Part shown: positions 24,987 through 34,878 of the stretch, piece by piece
How positions within the stretch are numbered: position 1 is the first letter of the stretch
How the letters are laid out: each line of letters opens with the position of its first letter
Assembly (NCBI RefSeq): GCF_000002235.5
Contig: NW_022145594.1
Coordinates: 23,057,890-23,121,889 of the forward strand
Direction of reading: 5' to 3'
From: Strongylocentrotus purpuratus
Taxonomy: Eukaryota > Echinodermata > Echinoidea > Camarodonta > Strongylocentrotidae
Length of the DNA: 64,000 nucleotides
The notes under the pieces: model-generated
Database searches by the model: none
What the model was told of the DNA's origin: nothing
The model's input: only the letters and a program-made list of their open reading frames with translations
Position numbers and translations under genes: made by a program

Positions 24987-25560
24987 TGTGATGGCGTGTT
25001 GGTCCAGTGACAACTGCTTACACACAGAACTCAGACAAAGTAACAAGTGACACGATATTTTAAGGGAATTAAGTTTAATTCCAGTCTTCAAACAATATTT
25101 ACATTATCAACGTACAGAGATATAAATGTTAGCGTTCACTACAGAACATACAATTAAATAACGGATCAAGCATTCAAATGATACAAGTTCTACCTTGCTT
25201 GCGAAACAATCCAGTGAAGCAAACTACCAAGCTTCCTACCTTGGTACATCACAATAGTAACTTTCATATATGCATTGAAATTAACAGTTCACTGCTTTAA
25301 TTAAGTTCAAGTCCAAAAGTTCGTTCAGTTTAATTCCTTAACTCTTCTTAAATATAGAACCTGGTCTGAAGAACTTGAAGTGGTGATGAACACTGAAATC
25401 AACTCGTTGACTGTCTAATGAGGTCAAAATCTTCGTCGAAGTCATCGACGTTAGCCGGACGCGCATATTTTTTTTATCCAATTGTTTAGCCACTTCAGTC
25501 AAATATACTGTGTAAACGACTAGAGACAGAGTCTAGCATTACCCTTAGCAGTGTTACACA
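24987..25560 (-). mobile_element. Possible solo LTR
   Basis: 574 bp with short inverted ends: TGTGATGG at the left, and GTGTTACACA at the right, which reads TGTGTAACAC on the minus strand. On the minus strand a TATATTTAAG box near 25,350 and the terminus CATCACA fit an LTR reading. No internal region, no primer-binding site and no matching 5-bp duplication are visible, so the call is tentative. Confidence 0.35.
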
Positions 25561-26029
25561 ATGTACACACTCGTTATTTGTTTCGGGTTAAATTTATCCT
25601 CTTCTCTTTTGTCATGTACTTCTTTTTTTAATCTTCAATCTATCCTTTTTTCCTTCGTTATATATTTCTTTGTTTTTCCACAATATATATCCCCAGTTCT
25701 CCTTCGTTATTCTTTTGTTCTCCTTCATTCTAACCTCTTCTCAATTGTTTTATGTATTTCTTTGAATTTGGGTAAAGACAGAGTTAATTATGGACATTTT
25801 ATCTTCCTTAAGATTCATTACTTTAAATTAATGCAGTTTGTTAAATGTCAATAATTTGGTAAAATGAAAATCGTAGTTTTTAGGCAATCTGCATTGAAAT
25901 TCGACATGTAAGTAGGTTTCTTCTAAAGGATTTCTTATTAAATGTAAGGCAGGTAGTAAAATATTAGCCTCAAGTTGAAGTATAAAGGTCCCCTCCGACA
26001 AATTGAATAAATCAATCACACAGTGAGAG
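25561..26029. other. No gene seen
   Basis: T-rich DNA with an open frame at 25,561-25,854. Its Phe/Leu/Ser-rich translation reflects composition only. Confidence 0.5.
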
Positions 26030-26600
26030 CGGGGAGAGGGGGGGGGGGGGCGTGTTCAATCCTTTCTGTGTCACACGTCGACATTTCAATTTTTCGGCTT
26101 TTTACTGGAGATGAAAGTGTAGAAATTCGTATTTCAGCTCATATATGTCTCACTTTGGAACAATCTTTGATAGATTATTGATTTATCCTCAAACTTTGTA
26201 TTGATAATTGAGGATTTTTCTAAAATTGTTTAAAAACATGCCTATTTACAATCCGATCTGGAACACACCTTGACATTTCATTTTCTTAGATTATTGCATG
26301 GAAAGAAAGCCTCATACTTCTGCTTTCAACTCATATATGTCATGCCTTGGAACAATCTTTTTATTTAATTTCTGTTTGGACAGAAATCTTGGTTAATTTC
26401 TGCGACCATTTCCCAAAAGTCACCTCCGCGCACCGTATTTCCCCTTATTGAACACGCTAAAGAAGTAGAGCGCAAAGTCTGAGCAATAGGAAGGGGGGGG
26501 GGGGTCAAGCTTAATCCCTCCTGTGACACACGTCGACATTTCAATTTCTTAGCTTGTTACTGGAGATGAAAGTGTAGAGGGGGGAGGGTAGTAAGCACTT
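26030..26600. repeat. Diverged tandem repeat, three copies of ~220-240 bp
   Basis: ACACGTCGACATTTCAATTT followed by TTACTGGAGATGAAAGTGTAG recurs near 26,072 and 26,529. A more diverged middle copy lies near 26,270 (CACACCTTGACATTTCATTT). The 5' edges of two copies carry G runs (26,038 and 26,494). Confidence 0.65.
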
Positions 26601-26775
26601 TTTTGTTTTGGTCCTCCAAAATTTTAAATTTTGCACCCCCCCCCCTTGAGCGTCAGGGGGGGGGGGGGGGGGCGCAACCCCCCAAGAAGGTAAAAATCAA
26701 GTGATTTTACATGATTTTTTTCTCAAGGGGGGGGGGGGGGTGGCCGGGCCCCCCCCCCCCCCCCTGGATCCGCCA
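26601..26775 (-). repeat. G/C-run-rich repeat element
   Basis: Contains at least five homopolymer G or C runs of 10-18 bases, and ends on the minus strand at GGCGGATCCAGG. The runs are separated by short unique words, so the segment is a dispersed repeat rather than simple sequence. Sequence reads through it are likely to be unreliable. Confidence 0.5.
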
Positions 26776-27340
26776 GTGATCTTTGTACAGTCCATTTCTT
26801 GAATAAAATATTGCTTGGCCAATACTAAACAAGTATAATCATGAATGTATATGACTGCATTACACGGCATAAACCACTCATGATATTGATTTCGATAAAT
26901 ATTATATAACTGCAATTTACTTACACACGCATATTTGTGAGAATTACATATTTTGATTGACATATGATAATATTTTGTCACCTAACACCCGGACCATAGA
27001 TCCGCCTATAACAAATTTGGTATCAAAATGTGCGGGAGACATGAGGAAAAAAACTCATTAAATTTCAGCGCCAAAGGTTTAGGTTTTTTGATGCAGCGAC
27101 AAAAATTCGATAGGGGGTATTATGCATTATGCCCCCACCCCCCGGCCTTATTAGGTTAATGAACGAAAATCTGAAATGATCCACAATACCTAAACATTCG
27201 GAAACACTGATTCTCTCCCTTAATTGGTTACCAGATATGGTTCACTTTAGGTTAGCAAATACGTACGAAACATTGGTGTTTTATTAAGAAAAATATTAAA
27301 AACATAATAGTAACTAGACTTTAATTCGTCACTTAGACGA
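26776..27340. other. No gene seen
   Basis: AT-rich DNA without recognisable coding or repeat content, except a short hairpin AATTCGTC...GACGAATT at 27,321-27,341. Confidence 0.5.
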
Positions 27341-27625
27341 ATTAGGTGATACGTATGATAATGGTTTACATAACGAATAATGCATTACACGATATATTAT
27401 TTTGTAAAATGCTTCTCCCATTCATATGCTTCTCCCGTTATGATCTATTCATATGTCAAGATTAAATTGTGTCTCCTTGATCATCATGGATCTAGGGAAG
27501 ATAGATTGAAACAATATATGACCTTTGACCCTGTGCAGTAACCAGTTACACATTTGACTCTAATTTACATCATGAAGAACACCTTTTGACGATTTTATCT
27601 TATTCAAAGAAATGAAAATGTAATT

Positions 27626-27700
27626 GATAAATGATTATCATCATTATGATAATGATGATCATGATGATTATGATCATGATCATGAGCGCGATCATGACAT
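27626..27700. repeat. ATGATC-rich microsatellite
   Basis: Alternating ATGATC/GATCAT/ATTATC words, many of them self-complementary. Confidence 0.75.
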
Positions 27701-28470
27701 CTTATTGAAAAAATGAGGGTTGATTTAGATAGCATATAGTCTCAGCTACAACATACTCAAAAATCAACAAAATCCAAGCCGAAATAACGGCGATATTGCT
27801 CGCAAAAGAAAGGAATGTAGACTCCAGATTTGAGAAAAAGTCATCTCCCATAGGGATTACACGCAAAAAGTAATCGATTAAGTGAAAATAGGGTAATAAT
27901 AAAGTAAAAAGGGTTATTTACGACATTATTTGCGAATCTACGTGTTTTAATAATCAAAGGAGATGGTACAATGGAGGTCAAAAGGAAAAAAAAAGTTAAA
28001 AAAAAAATTGTTGGAGACACCCGGACTCGAACCTGGGATCTCGAGGTTGGAAGTCAAGTGCGTTACCGATATACCAAAACATCTCCCATAGCGATTACAC
28101 GTAAACGGGAAATGGAATTCAGAAATCCTACTTTGCAAGTGAAATATGAGCATGATCCCGGCATCTAATCGAAAAATAAAGTGCACACTTTTGATAGCTC
28201 ATTGTCTCAGCTACAACATATCCAAAGCTCAGCGAAAACGAAGCTAAAACAACGTAGATTTTGCTCGCGAAAGACAGGAGTGTAGAATCCAGTTTTGAGA
28301 AAAAGTCATGTCCCATAGAGAATACACGCAAAATGCGAAAAATTGACATGCCTCCTTTAATCGCAAAAATACACCATGATACTTTTGTCAAAAATAAAAA
28401 ATGTGAATACTACATTTGTAGAAAATTGTCTCAGCTAGAACATATCAAAATTTGAAAGAAAATTAATCAT
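27700..28470. repeat. Internal diverged repeat, three copies
   Basis: GTCTCAGCTACAACATA recurs at 27,739 and 28,204, and as GTCTCAGCTAGAACATA near 28,428. The first two copies also share GCTCGC(A/G)AAAG and GAGAAAAAGTCAT downstream. Non-coding. Confidence 0.6.
28013..28086 (-). pseudogene. tRNA-Gly(UCC)-like sequence
   Basis: 74 bases on the minus strand. The acceptor arm GGAGATG/TGTCTCC pairs with two G-T wobbles. The T arm CCAGG-TTCGAGT-CCGGG pairs 4 of 5 and carries a good B box. The A box is TGGTATATCGG, and the loop CTTCCAA gives anticodon TCC. The anticodon stem (CTTGA/CCTCG) and the D stem pair badly, so this is probably a pseudogene or SINE head. A tRNA folding scan would settle it. 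Confidence 0.55.
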
Positions 28471-28859
28471 TATGTACAGAGATACAATCAATTTTCCAAA
28501 AATATGCTGACGTAATAATATGCATATTAAAATTTTGAGTTTGGAGGCCATTATGATGACGTCATGAGTTAATTAAGGATCAAATGAGACATGAAATCAT
28601 ATCTCCGACTCATAATCTATCCAAATATGAAAAAATATTAGGAGTTTCTATCTTTTCTAAAGAGTTACAATGAATTTTATATAGGCATGTTTTTGCCCAT
28701 GTATTGTGGATAATGATAACGCAATTCCGCGCGTGCTGTCAACTTTGACGGACGCTCATTGCGTTAATAAAAGGTGAACAAATTATCAAAATGCTTGGAA
28801 AAATGTATCAAATATAATGACAGAAAAAATTCGGCGATTCTATATTGCAAAATGCCAGT

Positions 28860-29030
28860 ACGCGCGAAAATGCGCGCGCATGCGCGTGTGCGTAATTTTT
28901 TTATCAAATGCTCCATATGGCCTGAAACGGATGTAAAAAAAAATTGGGATGATTTAGAGCATTTTAATTTTTTTCGCGCGCGTAAACGCGCGGACATAAG
29001 CGTACGCGCATTTTTGCGCGCATTTATTGA
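28860..29030. other. CG-rich hairpin-forming cluster
   Basis: Two clusters of CGCGC words (28,861-28,890 and 28,975-29,025) are separated by ~85 bp of AT-rich DNA whose edges are partly complementary (AAATGCTC and GAGCATTT). CpG is dense here, in contrast to the AT-rich surroundings. Confidence 0.5.
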
Positions 29031-29379
29031 CTTGAAATTGACCGGACGGATATTGAGTTTAATCATGATAAATATGAATGAAAAATGGCTTTCCTTTATG
29101 AAGATATGATCATAAGTTGATTTTCACAAAATGGCGCCTGGATGACGTCACGATGACCTTGACTGTCTGAAAAGTCACACAGTTCTAAGTTAGACTAAGA
29201 TCTATCATCATTGAAAGTTTCATGATAATGGCTTTATTCAGTCTTGAGATATCCTGCGAACAAATTCGAGGAAGAATAATAAAAATAAATAATAATAATA
29301 AAGAAAAATCTTGACGAAATCAAAAGGTGATACGTTGACTTCGTTACGTATCACCTAAATATAGTAATATATTGGAAAA

Positions 29380-29608
29380 CTACTTGTCCGACCCACAATT
29401 CCAAAGTTAATCCATGCCTTTGTATCTTCCCATGGTCCCACCTTGATTATTGTAATTCAATTTTGTCTAGCCTTACTGAATCATACCTGCTTCCACTTTA
29501 AAGAATTCAGAATACTGCTGCAAGGGTTGTTTCTCTCTCGAGAAATGTTCAGCTCATATCTCCAATTTTGCGTTTTTTTCATTGGCTTCTCATACACCAT
29601 CGTATAAC
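29380..29608 (+). pseudogene. LINE RT C-terminal remnant, upstream half
   Basis: Reads LIHAFVSS, then in a shifted frame DYCNSILSSLTESYLL, a stop, RIQNTAARVVSLSRN and ILRFFHWLLIHHRIT. This matches the thumb/connection pattern of CR1/L2-type LINEs: H-A-F-V-x-S-x-L-D-Y-C-N-S, R-I-Q-N-A-A-A-R, then H-W-L-P-x-x-x-R-I. It ends exactly at the hAT-like insertion and resumes at 31,362. Confidence 0.75.
29601..29608. repeat. 8-bp target-site duplication, left (CGTATAAC)
   Basis: Matches CGTATAAC at 31,362-31,369. It flanks the hAT-like element, and eight bases is the hAT superfamily length. Confidence 0.85.
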
Positions 29609-29904
29609 CAAGGGTGTCGATTTGTATCCTCGTTTGGGGGGGGGGGGGCGGGGATGATAGGTGCCAAAATATTTTCGGCAATGGATCAAAGCAACCAAGA
29701 GGTAGAGGCGTGTGGCAGGTTGCACCCCCTCCCTTCTAAGTTTTTAACTTTTTCAAGTCACCCTCAATAAAGATAACATTTTAGAGAATATAGGACCCAT
29801 GTGTGTCCCACATGGGTTATTATCCTCTCAAGCATATAGGCAGGATTTTATTTTAGGGGGCAGTAGTGAGCACCTCCTAGGGGGTGGGAGCAGGGAGGGG
29901 GGGG

Positions 29905-30770
29905 GGGGGTTATTAAAGAAAGAAGACGATTCGTTGTACCATTCTCGACTCTTAATCCTTGTCTGAATTTAGTTCCCCCCTCCCCCTCCCGCGCGAGGCG
30001 CGGAAGCTTTGACGTTTAATTAAATTATTAGAGAAAGAAGACGATTCGTTGTACCATTCTCGACTCTTAATCCTTGCCGAATTCAGCCCCCCCCCCCCCT
30101 TCCAGCGCGAAGCGCGGAAGCTTTGACGTTTCATTAAATTATTAAAGAAAGAAGACGATTCGTTGTACCATTCTCGACTCTTTATCCTTGTCTGAATTCA
30201 GTTCCCCCACCTCCGCGCGAGGCGCGGAAGCTTTGACGATTTATTAAATTATTAGTGAAAGAAGACGATTCGTTGTACCATTCTCGACTCTTAATCCTTG
30301 CTGAATTCACTTCCCCTCTTCCCGCTCGAAGCGCGGAAGCTTTGATGTTTCATTAAATTATTAGAAAAAGAAGACGATTCGTTGTATCATTCTCGACTCT
30401 TAATCCTTGTCTAAATTAAGTTCCTCCCCCCCCCCCCCTCTTCCCCGCGCGAAGCGCGGAAGCTTTGACGTTTCATTAAATTATTAAAGAAAGAAGATGA
30501 TTCGTTGTACCATTCTCGACTCTAAATCCTTGTCTGAATTCAGTTCCCCTCTTCCCGCGCGAGGCGCGGAAGCTTTGACGTTTCATTAAATTATTAGAGA
30601 TAGAAGACGATTCGTTGTACCATTCTCGACTCTCATACCTTGCTGAATTCAGTTCCCCCTCCCCCCCCCCTTTTTCGCGCGAAGCCCGGAAGCTTTGACG
30701 TTTCATTAAATTATTAGAGAAAGGAAGACGATTCGTTGTACCGTTCTCGACTCTCAATCCTTTTTCTTCC
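29905..30770. repeat. Minisatellite, eight ~115-bp units inside the hAT-like element
   Basis: GACGATTCGTTGTACCATTC recurs at 29,925, 30,040, 30,154, 30,264, 30,373 (variant), 30,496 (variant), 30,606 and 30,727. Spacings run from 109 to 123 bp. Each unit holds a C run of variable length and a small GC hairpin (GCGCGAAGCGCGG type), then AAGCTTTGACG. On the minus strand it reads as repeats of KRQSFRASR, a composition effect rather than a gene. Confidence 0.95.
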
Positions 30771-31361
30771 TACGTCCTTTTCCTTTATTCTTTCTCTCTC
30801 TTTTTTTTTTTTGGGGGGGGGGGGGGACCAACTCCACCACCCCCCCCCGCCTCCCCTGGATAGGCGCCTGTATCCTCTCTGTCTCACATCATCTCTCTCT
30901 CTCCCACTCTCTTCTTCTTTTTTGCACTTTTGCGCTTCGCGCTTAACATTTACTAAGCTCGTTGCTTTTTAACGCTGCGGCTTTGCATTTGGTGCATTGC
31001 ATTTATATGATGCTGTTGATTGAATAAATTGAATAAAATCATCAATTCCTAATGAAGCCGTATGAACGAGAATTCAATTTATTCTTGTCTCATAATTATA
31101 CGATCGTCTCATTTACTTCGTATCCTATTTATATATGTATGTATTATGAAAATGAGATAGCAAAATGTGTATATTGATTGTCATCTTGCGAGTAATAATC
31201 ATTAACTACTCTCATCGGGCTCTCATCATTTTTTTTTTTTTGATGGTGAATTATTGGGGGGGGGGGGGATGATTGTACAGGCCATCTCCCCAACCTGAAA
31301 TATTGGGGGGGGGGGGGGGGATATATCCCCCACCCCCCCCCCCCCCGGATCGACACCCATG
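30771..31361. other. Right part of the hAT-like element
   Basis: T-rich and C/G-run-rich sequence with no gene. Near the right end are paired runs, AATTATTGGGGGG and AATATTGGGGGG (about 31,249 and 31,300), followed by a long C run at about 31,333-31,346. Confidence 0.6.
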
Positions 31362-31795
31362 CGTATAACATTTAAGTTCTCCTTTTGGCATCCAAAATTA
31401 CCCATGGTCAAGCCCCTAAAAATCTTTCAGATTTGATTTCCTTACATTCTTCTAGTTCTTTAAGACCTCTTCGATCATCATCTACCTTGCAGTTAACCCT
31501 TGGACCTCGTTCTGTTATAATATATGGAGATAGAGCTTTTTTCAGTAATTGCCCCTATCCTTTATAACAAATCACCAGCGCATATTCATGAAACTCTTTA
31601 CCTTGACCAGTTTAAGACCTTGCTGAAAACACATCTTTTTAATTATTGAATTATAATGTACACTGGCTCAGTTGTGAGTCAGTCACAGGAGGTGCACACC
31701 ATCTTATTCTTTGTATTTTTGATCTCATGTTGGATCTCATTTTTATCATTATATATGCATGATTTAATGAAAAAAGAATAAAGTTATAATACGTG
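31362..31795 (+). pseudogene. LINE RT C-terminal remnant, downstream half
   Basis: Continues the LINE from 29,608. After the duplicated CGTATAAC it reads LLLASKITHGQAPKNLSDLI, later LGPRSVIIYGDRAFF, a stop, then YLDQFKTLLKTHLFNY and a terminal stop near 31,650. These fit A-P-x-Y-L-x-D-L, Y-G-D-R-A-F and F-K-x-x-L-K-T-H-L-F of CR1/L2-type LINE C-termini. A 3' UTR with AATAAAG near 31,779 follows. One frameshift near 31,375 and at least two internal stops make it inactive. Confidence 0.75.
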
Positions 31796-31951
31796 TGTTA
31801 ATTATACATTTTGGTTGGTAATTTGTACACATACAATGGTGCGCTTTAAACAGCCGCATTAAGCGCCTAAATGTTGTGTAATAATCTAATATTTTGGTAT
31901 ATAATAATATGAATTATCAATATGAATTATCAATATGAATTTTAAATAACA

Positions 31952-31955
<4 letters not shown>

Positions 31956-31986
<31 letters not shown>
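31956..31986. repeat. (TA)n microsatellite
   Basis: Uninterrupted TA dinucleotides for ~28 bases. Confidence 0.95.
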
Positions 31987-31988
<2 letters not shown>

Positions 31989-32756
31989 ACTATTTGTGTA
32001 TAACATGTATGTTTAATAAAGTATCGAGTTCTGCTCAGAGTTCAAGAAAAAAGGCAATAACACGATTATTAGTGATCATCCATAAAGGATCAATTTATTT
32101 TACTAGTTTTCGCCCCGGGGTTTGTCAGGTAATGGTTGTAATTTAATTTGAAATCTGTTATACATCAAATTATGCGCATCTTAACTCAAGAAATTGCGCC
32201 AAGGCGCAAATAGAGAGAGAGAGAGAGAACACAAATAATTACATCTCAAAGAAATAAGAAGGCAGAAGGTGAGAAGAAGCGCGTTGGAAAAAGTTATGAC
32301 GTAATAATACGTCTTATATATGTTATATATACATATATATTACCACTAAATTATCCAAACCGTTTTTTCTCCAACTCAAGAATGAAAGATGAGCTTGTTG
32401 AAATAGAGCCTTTGTTGAATACTTTTACATGTATGATTTATTATGTCATATTCTCAGGGACAAATCAATTTCTCAAATGCTTAAATATTTCAAACTTGAG
32501 AAGGATATGAACAGATCAGATGTTGACTAAACATGATTATACAAAATTAACGGACTAATAATTTTCTTGTATGAGCCATTATTAATCTCTATCATACTTA
32601 ATTTCATAAAATACTCTCAATGAAGTTATGATTTAAGAATATATAGAATGAACTCCTTGCAAATGTTCCTTATTAGGGTGTAATGTACCTGGGGGTAACC
32701 ACATGACTAATTGACATGACTACTGCTCTTCATTGATGTCTTGCCAAAAGACGTTT

Positions 32757-32832
32757 ATACCGGGCTGGAATTCGAACCTCGACTCTTGGATTGGGATTCA
32801 AGTAAATTATACACTATGTCATGAAACTTCCT
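32757..32832 (-). pseudogene. tRNA-derived sequence, Gly(CCC)-like
   Basis: On the minus strand, GGTTCGAATTCC is a good B box. TTTCATGACATAGTGTATA resembles a D-arm with TGGCATAGTGG, and CTTGA-ATCCCAA-TCCAAG resembles an anticodon arm with CCC. Acceptor and T stems do not pair, so it is a decayed tRNA or SINE head. Confidence 0.35.
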
Positions 32833-34456
32833 CTGGTTTATACGCGCGTTGTGGTTTAGGATGTTATACTTGCAAATCTGAAATATTTTGTTCCCAATTT
32901 CTTCTGTGTCTTGGATCATTTTTTAAAATCAAATCGTTGATGTATCTTTTGTATATTTTTGTATTGATTGAATCGGTTCCCTTTTGATTACGATAAGAAA
33001 CATCAACAATACAGCCCAAGGGGTAAACATTTTGTTTTTCACAAAATATAGTATTGAGAATATATGCACATCAATAAAATTGGCAAGAAGTACCAATAAT
33101 TACTTCATACGCAAAAATAAAATTAATAAAGTACATCAATCAATAAAATTGGTGAAATTACACTGAATAACATTCTCAAATAGGCTATTACTTTTCATAT
33201 TGCTAATTATTTCTTATGTTACCTGCAGTATAAAGAAAATGGAAAAAAGAATAAGGGAGCTGGTCGATATGGAGGAGAGGTAGAGAGGAATGGAGAGAGG
33301 AATATTAAGAAATTTTAATCAAGAAGTCTGAATAGAGAAAGTAGGGGTAGGGAAAGAGAATGGAAGGATTAAACAGAGAACAAGAGGAGGTAGAAGACCA
33401 CTCATACTCATATCATTCAGTCCTGCACACGTTTTTGCATTATTCGACATAGTGACTTAAGGACTAATGATCTCTCTTTCTGAATGTTCTTACTTTCTTC
33501 CAAAGATTACTTCAGTGTAGCAGATTTGCTAACGAATTTCACCTTTATTTACTTTCCATTTTATTTTGTTATCTTAATGTTAATTTCCACCCCCCTATTT
33601 TTCCAGGTGATGACACTAAGATAATCAATCACCCAGACACTTCCAAATGATTGCATTGTAGACATTTTAACGAGGTATTTAATTACATTTTAAGTACAAT
33701 ACATATTTCAGCAATATTGATTATGATAATTTTTGATTCATTTTACGTTTATCCACATTAATCCTTTAAATTTTATTTACATTTTACATATTTTCTTCAG
33801 ATGATGCCATATACACTTTCAACATTTTATGTTTAAATTCATTTCCATCATTATTACACAAAGATAAACTATGGACTACTATGAGAAATATCAATATAAG
33901 AAAAATATAAAAGAAGTAACCATCAATTCAATAGAAAATGATTCATCCGTGAAAAGCAACAGCGCTAGCCAACTAAATGGATAAACCGTTTACAATTGTG
34001 TATCTTGGTTAACCAACTGGAACAATATTTACAAATCATAGACTTATTACTGAAAGAAATCAATTGATGCAGTCAAATGTAATAGCGGTGACTTATGTTT
34101 AAATCATATCCGGTGACTCGACACATGCTCCCTCGATAATATACCATTTTTGGAATGTAGTCATATTGAACGCACACATTATTGTTAAGTGCCAGCTTAC
34201 AAAATACTTAATTCATCTTTACAAATAATTGTATTTCAATAGTCTAAGTGCGAAACGCATCATTCCACGTTGTCAGGTAGGACAGGCCATTATTTGTGTC
34301 CTATACCTGTAATAATTGTAATTTGCAATTAGCATTCTGTCTATTGAAGAACAATTATTTGTAACAGGTGGATAAAATAATTTATAATGTGGCACTAAAC
34401 GAAAATGTACGCATTAAATTTGACTACATTATCGAAAAAGTCTACTGCTACGGCCT

Positions 34457-34462
34457 TTATTT
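34457..34462 (-). promoter_or_regulatory. Possible poly(A) signal AATAAA for the 34.6-kb gene
   Basis: AATAAA on the minus strand ~140 bp after the stop codon of the death-domain exon. The position is plausible, but the hexamer is common in AT-rich DNA. Confidence 0.35.
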
Positions 34463-34599
34463 AATCAAAGGTAAAGATATAGGTTTGGGGTTAGGTATAG
34501 TTTTTGGTCCAGAGTTGAAGTTCGGAATTCGGTAAGTGTAGACAATTGACGCGGACCATCTGTCGGAGGAGCAAGTGTCGTACACCCTCTTTGCCATGA

Positions 34600-34857
34600 C
34601 TAGTTCTTGTATTCAAGTCCTCCGAGGTCTGCTTCTTTTAAAGCTGCATCGAGATCTTCAATGGATCCAGCCTTGTCTCTCCATTCATGCAATAGTTCTT
34701 CGAAAGCAGCCGTGGAGTCCATGAAATGTTTCTTCTTTATTTTCGTTATGTAGCTGTATTCGAATCCTAAGATTCCGCACAGCTCGCTGTATTTTCCATC
34801 GGGTAGAAGTTTGGATAACTTGTCGATCTGCTTTTTTGTTACTCTGTTGGTTGACAT
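34600..34857 (-). CDS. Death-domain protein or terminal exon (85 codons)
   Basis: The 85-residue reading is almost entirely one death-fold domain. It has six-helix spacing with L-x-K-L-L near residue 14, LCGILGFEYSYITKIKKKH (about 27-45, the alpha2-alpha3 region with the G-F and I-x-x-I pattern), then FEELLHEWRDKAG (about 52-64) with the hallmark Trp, and DLDAALKEADLGGLE at the end. Death domains pair with one another in apoptosis and innate-immune signalling complexes in the cytoplasm. The ATG has a weak context (T at -3). A splice acceptor TTTTTAATTTAG ends at 34,877, 19 bases before the ATG, and the frame is open between, so this may be a 3' exon rather than a whole gene. It ends in TAG. 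The tiny size and lack of a partner domain leave the role unknown. Confidence 0.6.
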   Translation of the reverse strand: MSTNRVTKKQIDKLSKLLPDGKYSELCGILGFEYSYITKIKKKHFMDSTAAFEELLHEWRDKAGSIEDLDAALKEADLGGLEYKN

Positions 34858-34876
34858 ACAATATATATTTATATAC

Positions 34877-34878
34877 CT
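34877..34878 (-). other. Candidate splice acceptor
   Basis: AG preceded by AGTTTTTAATTT on the minus strand, upstream of the death-domain reading. It starts the exon with one base before whole codons, which would need an upstream exon ending two bases into a codon. Confidence 0.4.

Larger units (their letters stand above)
27341..29357. mobile_element. Candidate ~2.0-kb TIR element
   Basis: TTAGGTGATACGTA at the left end (27,341) has its reverse complement TACGTATCACCTAA at the right end (to 29,357). The right end is part of a perfect 11-bp hairpin, AGGTGATACGT...ACGTATCACCT (29,323-29,355). The inside has repeated non-coding segments and a tRNA-like sequence. No transposase is seen, and TSDs are not clear beyond TTA/TAA, which could belong to the ends. 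Confidence 0.4.
29609..31361. mobile_element. Non-autonomous hAT-like transposon, 1,753 bp
   Basis: Termini CAAGGGTGTCGAT (29,609) and, as reverse complement of the right end, CATGGGTGTCGAT form a 13-bp TIR with one mismatch. They are flanked by the perfect 8-bp duplication CGTATAAC. A CA start with GGGTGTCG-like sequence and an 8-bp TSD fits hAT. No transposase frame is present, so it would depend on an enzyme supplied elsewhere. It interrupts a LINE. Removing it with one TSD copy rejoins the LINE reading (RIT then FK). Inside are a ~115-bp minisatellite and several G/C runs. Confidence 0.85.
31796..34440. other. Low-repeat AT-rich intergenic DNA
   Basis: No gene supported apart from the tRNA-like sequence noted separately. 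Contains (TA)n at about 31,956-31,986, (GA)n at 32,212-32,229, and a purine-rich strand at 33,235-33,405. Confidence 0.6.

Noticed and set aside
24987..25560. Complete LTR retrotransposon
   Set aside because: Only one LTR-like segment is present. There is no second LTR, no primer-binding site, no gag or pol, and no target duplication.
29905..30770. CRISPR-like array
   Set aside because: The repeats are ~115 bp with variable poly-C parts rather than short repeats with unique spacers, and the context is eukaryotic.
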